64,000 nucleotides of DNA from NCBI RefSeq assembly GCF_022760755.1, contig NZ_JAIVFP010000001.1, positions 1,592,001 to 1,656,000 on the forward strand, read 5' to 3'. A program made the translations under genes and the position numbers. Below, piece by piece: positions 46,060 to 54,170 of the stretch (position 1 is its first letter; each line of letters opens with the position of its first letter). Source of the DNA: Candidatus Rhodoblastus alkanivorans (lineage in GTDB: Bacteria > Pseudomonadota > Alphaproteobacteria > Rhizobiales > Beijerinckiaceae). Below the pieces are notes generated by a model. The model worked only from the letters and a program-made list of their open reading frames with translations, was not told where the DNA came from and searched no databases.

Positions 46060-46907
46060 ACTACCGCCACGACTTCCACGCCGGCAATTTCGCCGATGTC
46101 CTGAAACATGTCGCTTTGGCGCGGACGCTGCTCTATCTGCGGCGCAAGGACAAGCCGTTCCGGGTCATCGACACCCATGCCGGGGCCGGGCTTTACGATC
46201 TTTCCGGACCGGAGGCGGCGCGCTCCGGCGAGGCGCGCGACGGCGTTCTCCGCCTGCTTCAGGGCGCGGACCTCGGCGCGGCGGGGGAACTGATCGCGCC
46301 TTATCTCGACGCCGTGCGCGCGGCCGGCGCCCCGCGTTTTTATCCCGGCTCGCCGGCCATCGCGCAATCCCTGCTGCGGCCGCAGGACCGCGCCCTGTTC
46401 TGCGAATTGCTGCCGCAGGCCCTGGAGAGCTTGCGGCGGGTTTTGGGCCGCGATTCGCGGGTCAAGGCGATCGGGATCGACGGTTATGCCGGCCTCAAGG
46501 CTTTTGTCCCGCCGGTCGAGCGGCGGGGACTGGTTCTGATCGACCCGCCCTTCGAGCGCCGCGACGAATATGAGCGCCTGTTCGACTCGCTCGGCGCTGC
46601 TCTGCGCAAATGGCCGGGCGGCATTTTCATGGTCTGGCAGCCGGTCAAGGAGCGCGACATTGCCGACGCCTTCTGCCGCGCGCTCGCGGCCCAGGCGCCG
46701 GATTGGCTGCGGATCGACCTTCAGGTCGAGGCGCCCGCGCCCGGCCGTCCGCTCGCTCGCACCGGGCTGATGGTCGTCAATCCGCCCTATGTGCTTGAAG
46801 AGGAAATGAAAATCATCGTTCCGGCGCTGGCCCGCGCGCTGGCGCGCGGGGCGGGCGCCGAATTCTTGATCGAAAGCGGCGGCGGAGCCGGCGCCCATGA
46901 TACTTAG
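46056..46907 (+). CDS. rlmJ: 23S rRNA (adenine-2030-N6)-methyltransferase
   Basis: 283 residues starting at the ATG that overlaps the RNase T2 stop. The N-terminus MNYRHDFHAGNFADVLKH is diagnostic of RlmJ. The SAM motif DTHAGAGLYDL and the catalytic IDPPFE (a DPPY-like N6-adenine motif) are present, as is the conserved WYPVK-like VWQPVKE. It methylates A2030 of 23S rRNA, a modest fitness effect in E. coli. Length matches the family. A TT-loop stem (46969-46984) lies about 60 bases downstream. Confidence 0.95.
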   Translation: MNYRHDFHAGNFADVLKHVALARTLLYLRRKDKPFRVIDTHAGAGLYDLSGPEAARSGEARDGVLRLLQGADLGAAGELIAPYLDAVRAAGAPRFYPGSPAIAQSLLRPQDRALFCELLPQALESLRRVLGRDSRVKAIGIDGYAGLKAFVPPVERRGLVLIDPPFERRDEYERLFDSLGAALRKWPGGIFMVWQPVKERDIADAFCRALAAQAPDWLRIDLQVEAPAPGRPLARTGLMVVNPPYVLEEEMKIIVPALARALARGAGAEFLIESGGGAGAHDT

Positions 46908-46968
46908 GGCGAAAAAAACAGATACTTGCCAAGCGCGTCATTCTGCCGCAACTTTATGAATTTGGGGG

Positions 46969-46984
46969 CTTCGCCTTGGCGAAG
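46969..46984. other. Short hairpin in the rlmJ-cspA gap
   Basis: CTTCGCC-TT-GGCGAAG, a perfect 7-bp stem, lies in the 250-base gap before the cold-shock gene. There is no U run, so it is either a weak terminator or part of a structured leader. The rest of the gap shows no gene. Confidence 0.35.
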
Positions 46985-47157
46985 GGGCTGACGAGAAAAA
47001 CAACGCAGCCTGTCTTGCGACGAAAAAGACTACACAAAAAAGCAAGGGGGGTCCGCCAAGCGGCCGATGGGGAATCGGGCCGGTTGGACTGCATTTGGAA
47101 TTGCAATCCCAGCGGCGCGCCGCCCGAACTGTCGGCCTTGAACGGAGGAAATGCGTC

Positions 47158-47370
47158 ATGGCTCAGTCGGGGACGATTAAATTCTTCAATGCAGACAAAG
47201 GCTACGGCTTCATCCGGCCCAGCGACGGCGGGCGGGATATTTTCGTACATATAACAGCGGTTGAGCAGGCGGGCCTGTCGTCGCTCAACGAGGGCCAGAA
47301 ACTCTCCTTCGAGGTAGAGCCGGACAAGAAGGGCAAGGGACCCAAGGCGGTCAATCTCCATCTGGAATGA
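47158..47370 (+). CDS. CspA-family cold-shock protein
   Basis: A 70-residue single CSD protein. The RNP1 motif KGYGFI and RNP2 motif DIFVHI are exact, within MAQSGTIKFFNADKGYGF. It binds single-stranded RNA/DNA as an RNA chaperone. GGAGGAAA eight bases before the ATG at 47158 fixes the start; a longer frame from 47095 is spurious. The family often has a long 5' leader, and the 250-base gap in front could hold one. Confidence 0.95.
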   Translation: MAQSGTIKFFNADKGYGFIRPSDGGRDIFVHITAVEQAGLSSLNEGQKLSFEVEPDKKGKGPKAVNLHLE

Positions 47371-47475
47371 TCCATTCAGACGGCGGAAAAGCTCCGCGGC
47401 GGGCTGGAGGTTGCAGACCCGCCGGGAATCGGCTTCGCTCCGGCGCGCGCTTTCCGCGCGTCTGGAGTCCGCGCC

Positions 47476-48078
47476 ATGAAACTATACTTCTCTCCGACCT
47501 CGCCCTTTTCGCGAAAGGTGCGTATCGTCGCCGCTCTGCTGGGTTTCGACGACAAGATCGAATTGATCGGGACCGACACCGGCAATCCGCAGGACGTTAT
47601 CCGCGTCAAGAATCCACTCGGCAAAATCCCGACGCTGGAGCGCGACGACGGCGTCTGCCTTTACGACAGCGCGGTGATCTGCGCTTATCTCGACGATCTT
47701 GCCGGCGGCGGGCGCGTCATCCCGAAAGAGCGCGAGGCGCGCTTTGCCGCGCTCACGCTCGAAGCCCTCGGGGACGGGATCGCCGACGCCAGCATTTTGC
47801 AGATTTATGAAAAGCGCATGCGCGCCGAAAGCGAATACAGCGCGAACTGGGTCGCGCATCAGCGCGACAAGGTCGAGCGCGCGCTCGTGGCGCTCGAAAG
47901 CGACCTGCCGGCGCAACCAAAGCCGGAAGTTGATGTCGGCGCGATCGCGCTGGCCTGCGCCTTGGGCTATCTCGATCTGCGTTTCGAGGGATTTTGGCGC
48001 GCGGACCATCCGCGTCTCGTCGCCTGGCTAGACGCCTTCGCCGCGGCGGTTCCCGCCTATACCGGGACTAAAGCCTGA
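47476..48078 (+). CDS. Glutathione S-transferase-family protein
   Basis: A 200-residue protein with an N-terminal thioredoxin-fold domain (MKLYFSPTSPFSRKVRIV, with the Ser/Tyr-type catalytic region SPFSRKV) and KNPLGKIPTLERDDG plus LYDSAVICAYLDDL, which bind glutathione. The C-terminal helical domain follows. It is closest to the short alphaproteobacterial GSTs that conjugate or isomerise electrophiles. The stop codon's last base begins an A-run that serves as the U tract of the terminator for the convergent porin gene. Confidence 0.88.
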   Translation: MKLYFSPTSPFSRKVRIVAALLGFDDKIELIGTDTGNPQDVIRVKNPLGKIPTLERDDGVCLYDSAVICAYLDDLAGGGRVIPKEREARFAALTLEALGDGIADASILQIYEKRMRAESEYSANWVAHQRDKVERALVALESDLPAQPKPEVDVGAIALACALGYLDLRFEGFWRADHPRLVAWLDAFAAAVPAYTGTKA

Positions 48079-48107
48079 AAAAAAGGTCCCGGCTTGGCGC
48101 CGGGACC
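48078..48107 (-). terminator. Intrinsic terminator of the porin gene
   Basis: On the minus strand: GGTCCCGGC, five-base loop, GCCGGGACC, then seven U. A 9-bp perfect stem with a U7 tract, 31 bases after the porin stop. It is the clearest intrinsic terminator in the window. Confidence 0.9.
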
Positions 48108-48138
48108 AGCTTCGTCAGGCGTTGGAGCGGCGCCCTCG

Positions 48139-48813
48139 TCAAAACTTGTAGTTCAATCCGGCGCGCAGAATGTTCACATTCGCGCCAGCGCTCATATAGT
48201 TCGGGGTCGAATTGAAGTAATCGTTGCTGCCCAGCGAGGCATAGAGATATTCCGCCTTGGCGGTGATATGCGGGGTGATCGCATATTCCGCGCCGAGGCC
48301 AAGCGTCCAGCCATTGGCCCAGTACGACTGGTCGGCCACGGCGTGCGCCGGAATATTGTTCAGCACGCCGCGAATGTCGCCTCCGGCGTAGCCGCCCGTC
48401 CCGAAGACCAGGATGCGATCCATGGCGTAGCCGACACGGCCGCGGATGGTGGCGAGGTTCTGGATGATGCCGGTCGAGGCGACGCCCGGCGCCACCGACG
48501 CGTCGGACGCGATGCGCGACCAATCGTAATCGCCTTCCGCGCCGATCAGCAGGTTGCCCTGCTGATAATTGTAGCCGACCGTCGCGCCCATCAGCCAGCC
48601 GCTCGGACTGGAGCCGAGATAGGCCTGGCCGCTGCCGTTGAAATTGCCGAAGCCGGCGCCCGCGTTCAAGCCGGCGTAAAAGCCGCTCCAGGTGAAGGTG
48701 GACGGATAATCGTAATTGGACGCCGCCGCGCCATATGGCAGATCGGCGGCCTGCGCCAGCGAGGCGAAACAGATCGCCGCGCCTCCGATCAAGGCGATCG
48801 AAACCTTTTTCAT
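48139..48813 (-). CDS. Outer-membrane beta-barrel protein, Omp25/31-like
   Basis: A 224-residue protein with a signal peptide (MKKVSIALIGGAAICFASLAQA, cleavage after AQA). Short alternating strands and the family phrases FTWSGFYAGLNAGAGFG, YDWSRI and GLGAEYAITPHITAKAEYLYA follow, ending with the C-terminal GLNYKF whose Phe is the usual sorting signal. Related Omp25/31 proteins stabilise the outer membrane in Hyphomicrobiales. It has a strong terminator and a long AT-rich upstream region with a typical promoter setting. Confidence 0.9.
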   Translation of the reverse strand: MKKVSIALIGGAAICFASLAQAADLPYGAAASNYDYPSTFTWSGFYAGLNAGAGFGNFNGSGQAYLGSSPSGWLMGATVGYNYQQGNLLIGAEGDYDWSRIASDASVAPGVASTGIIQNLATIRGRVGYAMDRILVFGTGGYAGGDIRGVLNNIPAHAVADQSYWANGWTLGLGAEYAITPHITAKAEYLYASLGSNDYFNSTPNYMSAGANVNILRAGLNYKF

Positions 48814-48959
48814 GATTCCACTCCGGATCGAGGCCCTTGAACGGCCTGTCTGGAGCGATTTAGGATGGTAAAGGTAATTGGAGTGTAAAAATAAATGGTT
48901 TATGCAAATTAGGAAATATGTTGAGGAGACGGCGAATAATGAGTTAAATGGAGATAGCC

Positions 48960-49034
48960 ATGTTTAACCAAAATATGGCAAGTTTAGTTGGTTTATTTAT
49001 GCTGACAGTGGTGAAGATTGCGCTGTCGCAATAA
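48960..49034 (+). CDS. 24-codon hydrophobic micro-ORF
   Basis: ATG to TAA, product beginning MFNQNMASLVGL and ending VVKIALSQ, one likely membrane helix. GGAG sits six bases before the ATG (GGAGATAGCC-ATG). A two-codon ORF (ATG AGT TAA) with its own GAGGAG lies just upstream, reminiscent of a leader. It is divergent from the porin gene. It could be a small membrane protein or chance. Confidence 0.3.
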   Translation: MFNQNMASLVGLFMLTVVKIALSQ

Positions 49035-49150
49035 ATTTTATGAAAAATATGTTGGTTAATAAGGCGCGCGCCTACGCAAGGGCGCTCGCTGAAACGACGG
49101 GTCGATGTCTGTTCCTATCGAGTGCATCCAAGACGTTCCATGGTAAAGGC

Positions 49151-49250
49151 CGTCATTGCAAGGAGCGATAGCGACGCGGCGATCCAGGCAGCTTTTCGGC
49201 AGGTTGAATAGTGGATTGCTTGGCCGGAGCCCGGCGCAAGCGCCGGGCGT
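49151..49250. repeat. Alphaproteobacterial intergenic repeat element
   Basis: Starts GTCATTGCAAGGAGCGATAGCGACG..GATCCAGG and continues GTGGATTGCTTGGCCGGAGCCCGG, then a perfect stem GCCCGGCGC-AA-GCGCCGGGC (49229-49248). The GTCATTGC.AGGAGCG / GATCCAGG / GGATTGC vocabulary matches widespread intergenic repeats of this class. One half is degenerate. Confidence 0.65.
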
Positions 49251-49315
49251 AAATCCATCAACCTGCGGCGTGCAAAGTGCGCGCCCGATGGCTCGCACTG
49301 ACGGCGCAATCGCGA

Positions 49316-49573
49316 TCAATCCGCGCTCGGCAGCCGCCGCATGGTGAATTCGATCTGGCCGTCGGCGAGTTCGCGCCAGGATTCGATTTCGGTCATGTAG
49401 GCGGCCTTGGGGAAGGAGGCGAAAATTTCGCGCGCCTTTTCACGCGCCTTTTCGCGGGGCAGCACAAAGGATTCCCGCTTGAATCCATCCGCCCGCCGCT
49501 GGCCCGAGGCCCGCCGCGGATTTCCCGCCACGCGCGCGGCGATATCGCCCGGTTTTTCGTTCTTGACGGCCAT
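49316..49573 (-). CDS. Small hypothetical protein
   Basis: An 85-residue soluble protein whose ATG has GGAGCAGC just in front. The middle is an Arg/Lys/Glu-rich helix (EKAREKAREIF) and the end reads AAYMTEIESWRELADGQIEFTMRRLP. I do not recognise a family, but length, ribosome site and close spacing (23 bases after the CCA-transferase stop, same strand) make it a likely last gene of the DUF1285-to-CCA operon. Confidence 0.7.
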   Translation of the reverse strand: MAVKNEKPGDIAARVAGNPRRASGQRRADGFKRESFVLPREKAREKAREIFASFPKAAYMTEIESWRELADGQIEFTMRRLPSAD

Positions 49574-49596
49574 ATGCTGCTCCGGCCCGCCGAAAG

Positions 49597-50874
49597 TTAA
49601 TCCAATCGGCGTGGCCGCGTCCAGTTGGATTCGTGGGGCTGGCTGGCGCAGGCGGCGTCGATCAGGGCGGCGATCCTTTTGGGGTCCTGCGGAAAACCCG
49701 CGCGGATCCAGGTCGCCTGGAGGCGCTTGAGGGCCGCGCCGAGCCCGGCGCCCTGTCTGACGCCGCGCGAAAGGAGGTCGGCGGCGGCGAAGGGCGCTTT
49801 CGGCGCCGGCGTGTCGCGCAGAAAAACGTCGGCGGAAAGGAACGCCCTGTCGTCCGGCGCCGCCGGACTTTCCGCCTGAATTAGGAGCAGCCCGTCGCGG
49901 GCGGCTTGGACGCCATGCAGGAAAAGCTGCTCGCGCAATTGCGCCGGGGCAGGGGCCTGGGACGCGCCGTGCCAGGCGGCGGCGACCTCGGCCATCGCCG
50001 TCAGGCGGCGTTTTTGCGCCCGCGACAGGCGCAAGGCCTCGGCCAGACGATCGGCGTCGCTTGGGGAGTGTAGCGCCAGCGCGGCGAGCGAGAGGAGCGC
50101 GTCCGCCACGCCGCGCGCGGCGAAATTTCCGGCGAGGCGGCGACAGCGCGCCGGCCAGGGCGCGACATGGAGAAAGGCCAGCAGGCCCGCCTGGCTCATG
50201 GTCTCGATGACGGCGGCGGAGCGGGGAACGGACAGGATTTTCAGCAATTCCCCGCCTAGCCTCTCGCGCGACAGATGCTCCATGCCGTCGCGCAGGGCGA
50301 CGCAGGCGGCAAAACCCTCGGCGTCGAGAGGCTCCTCGCCGTAGCAGGCCGAAAAGCGGAAAAAGCGCAGGATGCGCAAGAAATCCTCGGCGATGCGCTG
50401 GCGCGGGTCGCCGATGAAGCGCACATGGCGCCGGGCGAGGTCGTCCAGGCCGCCGACATAATCGTAAATCCGGCCGTGCGAATCCACCGACAAGGCGTTG
50501 ATGGTGAAATCGCGCCGTCGCGCGTCGGCGGCGAAATCGCGGCCGAACCGCACCTTGGCGCGGCGCCCGTCGGTCTCGACATCTTCGCGCAGCGAGGTGA
50601 TTTCGAAATGAGCGCTGTCGAGGATCACCGTGATCGTGCCATGTTCGATGCCGGTTGGCGCGACCCGCAAGCCGGCGCGCTCAGCCTTGGCGACGACGAC
50701 ATCGGGCGTGGCGGCGACGGCGAGATCGACATCGGCGACCGGCGCCCCGAGCAGGGCGTTGCGCACGGCGCCGCCGACCACCCGCAATTCCTCGCCTTCG
50801 AGCGCGGCGAATAATCTTTTCAGCGCCGGGCGGTCGAGCAGCGCCCTGATCGCGGATTGGGTTTCGGCCGTCAC
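49597..50874 (-). CDS. CCA tRNA nucleotidyltransferase / poly(A) polymerase
   Basis: 425 residues from a GTG at 50874. The class II nucleotidyltransferase head is complete: RVVGGAVRNALLG, the metal Asp pair in VADVDLAVA, ITSLREDVETDGR, RRRDFTINALSVD and the YDYVGGLDDLARRHVRFIGDP and RIAEDFLRILRFFRFSA blocks. The C-terminal half is helical. Such proteins add CCA to tRNA or poly(A) to RNA; which one cannot be told from sequence. The GTG overlaps the stop of the DUF6111 gene as GTGA. A much longer open frame upstream is not coding. Confidence 0.93.
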   Translation of the reverse strand: MTAETQSAIRALLDRPALKRLFAALEGEELRVVGGAVRNALLGAPVADVDLAVAATPDVVVAKAERAGLRVAPTGIEHGTITVILDSAHFEITSLREDVETDGRRAKVRFGRDFAADARRRDFTINALSVDSHGRIYDYVGGLDDLARRHVRFIGDPRQRIAEDFLRILRFFRFSACYGEEPLDAEGFAACVALRDGMEHLSRERLGGELLKILSVPRSAAVIETMSQAGLLAFLHVAPWPARCRRLAGNFAARGVADALLSLAALALHSPSDADRLAEALRLSRAQKRRLTAMAEVAAAWHGASQAPAPAQLREQLFLHGVQAARDGLLLIQAESPAAPDDRAFLSADVFLRDTPAPKAPFAAADLLSRGVRQGAGLGAALKRLQATWIRAGFPQDPKRIAALIDAACASQPHESNWTRPRRLD

Positions 50875-51131
50875 TCGAAGCGCCCCGGCGTCAGGCGGCC
50901 GTGTTCGATATGGGCGGGCACATAGACGCCCGACCGGTTTGAACCGGCGAAGCCTGCATAGAGAAAGCCGGCGATGACCAAGGCGAAGCCGGAAAGAGTA
51001 AGCCAGAACAGCCGACCTCGCGACCAATGGGCGACAAGCAGCGGGTGGCGGGCGCGCAGGACCAGAAAAAGGGCGTAGACGAGAAAGGGCGCGGCGAACA
51101 GGCCGAGCGATTCGAACAGCGATCGCGCCAT
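50871..51131 (-). CDS. DUF6111-like small membrane protein
   Basis: 86 residues from the ATG at 51131. Two hydrophobic helices (LFAAPFLVYALFLVLRA, WLTLSGFALVIAGFLYAGF) are followed by the polar tail GVYVPAHIEHGRLTPGRFE, a conserved ending of short proteins encoded directly upstream of CCA-transferase genes in Hyphomicrobiales. Function unknown. The stop overlaps the CCA-transferase start. Confidence 0.75.
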   Translation of the reverse strand: MARSLFESLGLFAAPFLVYALFLVLRARHPLLVAHWSRGRLFWLTLSGFALVIAGFLYAGFAGSNRSGVYVPAHIEHGRLTPGRFE

Positions 51132-51207
51132 AATTAGACTCGCTCCGACTCTGAACCTGGCTGAGCGAAACCCGACGAGACGCGGTCGGCCGCCGTCTGA
51201 CCAAAGT

Positions 51208-51705
51208 TCATTTGCAATCCGTATCGTAACCGCTTCCCGGCCTGAGGGAATCCGCCAGATGCGCGACCACGGCGTCATATTTCGCCTTTTCCGCTTTCGG
51301 ATATTCGATGTCGAGGTCGTTCCACACCTTGTTTCCGCATGAAAGGATTGCCTTCCGGTAAAAGATCTTGCCGCCGCGCAGGCCGGAAACGACGATCCAA
51401 TCGCCTTTTCGCGCCGTATAGGTCACGGTTTCGCCTTCGAGGGGCCGGGCTTTTTCCGCGAATTCCTCCTCGCGGCCTTCAAGCGCGAAAATTCCGGATA
51501 TCGTCAGGCGCGCCCGGCCGTCAGACGATGTGAACGCCCGTCCGTCATTGTTTTCCGGCGCCGGCTCCACCTTCCAGTCGGCGGGATAGTCGGCGGTCGC
51601 CCCGAAACGGCTGTTGTGATAGAGGCGCCATTGCGCCGCGGCCGCGCCCCATCCGGTCAAGATCATGCCGGCCGACGCCAGCGCCAGAACCGTTCGGCGC
51701 GCCAA
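51208..51705 (-). CDS. Secreted hypothetical protein
   Basis: 165 residues from a TTG at 51705, chosen because GGGGAG precedes it and a signal peptide (LARRTVLALASAGMILTGWGAAAA) then follows directly. An upstream ATG at 51783 would add 26 unrelated residues. The mature part starts QWRLYHNSRFGATADYPADWK and contains YTARKGDWIVVSGLRGGKIFYRKAILSCG, a pattern I recall from small alphaproteobacterial exported proteins of unknown role. Two Cys may form a disulfide. It lies between the Nudix and DUF6111 genes on the same strand. Confidence 0.75.
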   Translation of the reverse strand: MARRTVLALASAGMILTGWGAAAAQWRLYHNSRFGATADYPADWKVEPAPENNDGRAFTSSDGRARLTISGIFALEGREEEFAEKARPLEGETVTYTARKGDWIVVSGLRGGKIFYRKAILSCGNKVWNDLDIEYPKAEKAKYDAVVAHLADSLRPGSGYDTDCK

Positions 51706-51728
51706 TTTCGCTCCCCTCGCCCGCGGCT

Positions 51729-52391
51729 TCAGAGATAAAGCCTTTCGTAGAGATTGCGGATCATGCCCGCCGTCGCGCCCCATATATAGCGGTTTTCATA
51801 GGGCATGGCGTAAAATTGCCGCCGTCGGCCCTGCCATTCCCGGAACTGGCGCTGGTGGTTGGCGGCGTTCATCAAAAAGGACAGGGGCGTCTCGAACACG
51901 TCCTCGACTTCCTGCGGGTTGGGGGCGAGTTCGAGCGGCGGGCGGATGAGGCCGACGAGGGGAAAGACCCGGAAGCCGGTGCTGGTCTGATAGGGATCGA
52001 GACAGCCGAGAATCTCGACTTGCGCGCGGAAAAGGCCGATTTCCTCCTCCGCCTCGCGCAGCGCCGCCTCCAGCGGCGATTCGCCGGGCTCGATCTTGCC
52101 GCCGGGAAAAGCGATCTGGCCGGAATGTTCGCGCAACGAGCCTGCGCGCTGGGTCAAAAGAAGCGAAACGCCGTCGCCATGGGCGACGATGGGCGCGAGC
52201 ACGGCGGCCGGGCGGGCCGGGGCGGGCAGAAGGGCGGTCGCGCCGCCCATGGGCTCGTCGAGCCTGTGGTCGCCGTGATGGGGACGGGTCGCCGGATCGA
52301 AGGCTTCTTCCGGCCAGTTATGCCGCAGTTTACCGCGGGCGCGCGCCAGAAAGTCGCGAGAATCGAAAGATCTGCCTTCGAAGGAGGTCAT
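51729..52391 (-). CDS. CoA pyrophosphatase (Nudix hydrolase)
   Basis: A 220-residue Nudix protein with the Nudix box GGKIEPGESPLEAALREAEEEIG (here split as GGKIEPGESP and REAEEEIG). The flanking PAAVLAPIVAHGDGVSLLLTQRAGSLREHSGQI matches the CoA-diphosphatase subfamily (NudL type), which splits CoA and acyl-CoA into 3',5'-ADP and phosphopantetheine. The start overlaps the DUF1285 stop by four bases, so the two are translationally coupled. Confidence 0.9.
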   Translation of the reverse strand: MTSFEGRSFDSRDFLARARGKLRHNWPEEAFDPATRPHHGDHRLDEPMGGATALLPAPARPAAVLAPIVAHGDGVSLLLTQRAGSLREHSGQIAFPGGKIEPGESPLEAALREAEEEIGLFRAQVEILGCLDPYQTSTGFRVFPLVGLIRPPLELAPNPQEVEDVFETPLSFLMNAANHQRQFREWQGRRRQFYAMPYENRYIWGATAGMIRNLYERLYL

Positions 52392-52990
52392 GTCAGGTCC
52401 GCGATGTCGCGCATCGGCGCCATGGCGAAAAAGGCGCCGTGCGAAAAGACGCCGAACATTTCCTCGCCTTCGACGATCCGGGATTCTCCCCAGGCGACGA
52501 GATCATAGAACAAGGCGCGCTTGACCAGCGCCCACAAATCGCCGCGCACCAGCGCATAGGGCTTGAGGCCGCCGCTCTCGCCGGGCAGGAATTTCAATGG
52601 ATGTTGCGCGGAAATCTCCACCCAATCGTCGACATTGGTGCGCAGTCGCAACTTCTGGCCCTTGCCTTCGCCTTCGCGTAAAAATTCGACGCCGAGGAAA
52701 GGCGCGTCCTCGACCACGATGCCGACGCGCTCGACGGGCGTCACCAGCACGAATCGCTCGGGGTCCTTGCGCAGCACGTTGGAAAAGAGTTTGACCAGCG
52801 CCGGCCGGCCGATCGGCGTGCCGTTATAGAACCAGGTCCCGTCGCGGGCGATGCGCATGTCGATCTCGCCGCAATAGGGCGGGTTCCACAGATGGACGGG
52901 CGCCGGCCCGCCGCGTGATTCGCGCGCGGCGGCGAGGCCGCGCAAAGGATCGGTCGGGGCGCCCGGCCTGGCTTCGGGGAGATCGTTCAT
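52388..52990 (-). CDS. DUF1285 protein
   Basis: A 200-residue soluble protein of the DUF1285 family, recognised by VHLWNPPYCGEIDMRIARDGTWFYNGTPIGR, then KDPERFVLVTPVERVGI and VDDAPF-like residues. A structure of the family is known but the role is not. In alphaproteobacteria it is usually the gene before a CoA-pyrophosphatase Nudix gene and then a CCA-transferase, exactly as here. It is the first gene of this minus-strand operon and shares a 160-base divergent promoter gap with moxR. Confidence 0.88.
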   Translation of the reverse strand: MNDLPEARPGAPTDPLRGLAAARESRGGPAPVHLWNPPYCGEIDMRIARDGTWFYNGTPIGRPALVKLFSNVLRKDPERFVLVTPVERVGIVVEDAPFLGVEFLREGEGKGQKLRLRTNVDDWVEISAQHPLKFLPGESGGLKPYALVRGDLWALVKRALFYDLVAWGESRIVEGEEMFGVFSHGAFFAMAPMRDIADLT

Positions 52991-53150
52991 CGCAGCACGT
53001 CAAAGGCCAGTCGCCGCCTTGATTTGGCGGCATTTTGCGTCGTGAATGGCGGGCCGGCGCCGATTGCCTGTTTATCCGCCGGCAAGAGCCAGACTATATT
53101 GGCGTCGCCGGCCCGACAATCGCCGCCAGCATATTTGGAGACCCAGTGGC

Positions 53151-54170
53151 ATGAACGCCGAACCCGCCCTTCGCGCCGAGACCATTCCCGTCAGCGACAG
53201 CGAGATCGAGGCCAGGGCCGAACAGGCGCTTGATCTGCTGGCGGCGGCGCGCGAGGCGATCGGCGGCGCGATCTTCGGCCAGGAGCTGGTGGTCGAGGAG
53301 GCTCTCGTGACCATTCTCTCTGGCGGCCATGGGCTGTTCGTCGGCGCGCCCGGCCTCGCCAAGACCCTTCTCGTCGAAACGCTCGGCCGCGTGCTGGGCC
53401 TGCACGCCAATCGCGTGCAGTTCACGCCGGACCTGATGCCGACCGACATTCTCGGTTCGGAAGTGCTGGAGGAGGGCGTCGACCATCGCCGCGCCTTCCG
53501 TTTCATCAAGGGGCCGATTTTCGCCCAGCTCCTGATGGCCGACGAGATCAACCGCGCGAGCCCGCGCACCCAGTCGGCTTTGTTGCAGGCGATGCAGGAA
53601 TATCACGTCACTATCGCCGGCGAGCGCTACGATCTGCCGAAGCCCTTCCATGTGCTGGCGACCCAGAACCCGCTCGAGCAGGAAGGCACCTATCCGCTGC
53701 CCGAGGCGCAGCTCGACCGTTTCCTGATGCAGATCGACGTGCCCTATCCGGAGCGCGACGCCGAGCGGCGCATCCTGATCGAAACGACCGGACGGACGCG
53801 TCCGGCGCCGGCGCAGGTCATCGACGCCCAGGGCCTGATGGACATTCAGACTTTGGTGCGGCTGATGCCGGTCGGCGCCTCGGTGGTGGACTGCATCCTC
53901 GACCTCGTCCGCGCCGTGCGCCCCGGCGACGGCGACCCGGTTCTCACCCAGCATATCGCCTGGGGTCCCGGCCCACGCGCCGCGCAATCCTTGATGCTCG
54001 CCTGCCGCGCCCGCGCGCTCGCGCGGGGACGGCTCGCGCCGAGCAAGGCCGATGTTCTCGCGCTCGCCGCCCCGGTGATGAAACATCGCATGGCGCTAAC
54101 CTATAGCGCCCGGGCCGACGGCGAAACCGTCGACGGGGTCATTGAGCGTCTGAAGCAAAGATTCGCCTGA
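53151..54170 (+). CDS. MoxR-family AAA+ ATPase
   Basis: A 339-residue MoxR ATPase. Walker A is GAPGLAKT, Walker B is LMADEINRASPRTQ, sensor 1 ATQNPLEQEGTYPLPEAQLDRF, and the arginine finger region follows. The ATG at 53151 has GGAG about twelve bases upstream. MoxR proteins work with vWA proteins in metal insertion or complex assembly. The stop overlaps the start of the DUF58 gene as TGATG. It heads a four-gene operon with DUF58 and two vWA/BatA-like membrane proteins, the usual MoxR partner set. Confidence 0.94.
   Translation: MNAEPALRAETIPVSDSEIEARAEQALDLLAAAREAIGGAIFGQELVVEEALVTILSGGHGLFVGAPGLAKTLLVETLGRVLGLHANRVQFTPDLMPTDILGSEVLEEGVDHRRAFRFIKGPIFAQLLMADEINRASPRTQSALLQAMQEYHVTIAGERYDLPKPFHVLATQNPLEQEGTYPLPEAQLDRFLMQIDVPYPERDAERRILIETTGRTRPAPAQVIDAQGLMDIQTLVRLMPVGASVVDCILDLVRAVRPGDGDPVLTQHIAWGPGPRAAQSLMLACRARALARGRLAPSKADVLALAAPVMKHRMALTYSARADGETVDGVIERLKQRFA

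Larger units (their letters stand above)
48814..49315. other. AT-rich intergenic region with micro-ORF and intergenic repeat
   Basis: About 500 bases between the divergent porin gene and the 85-residue hypothetical gene. 48860-49070 is strongly AT-rich and holds the porin promoter and a 24-codon micro-ORF (48960-49034). 49151-49250 is a repeat of the GTCATTGC type with a hairpin. Open frames at 49056-49319 come from this repeat and are not called. Confidence 0.6.

Noticed and set aside
49056-49319. 87- and 64-residue minus-strand frames
   Set aside because: They are translations of an intergenic repeat element, with no ribosome site.
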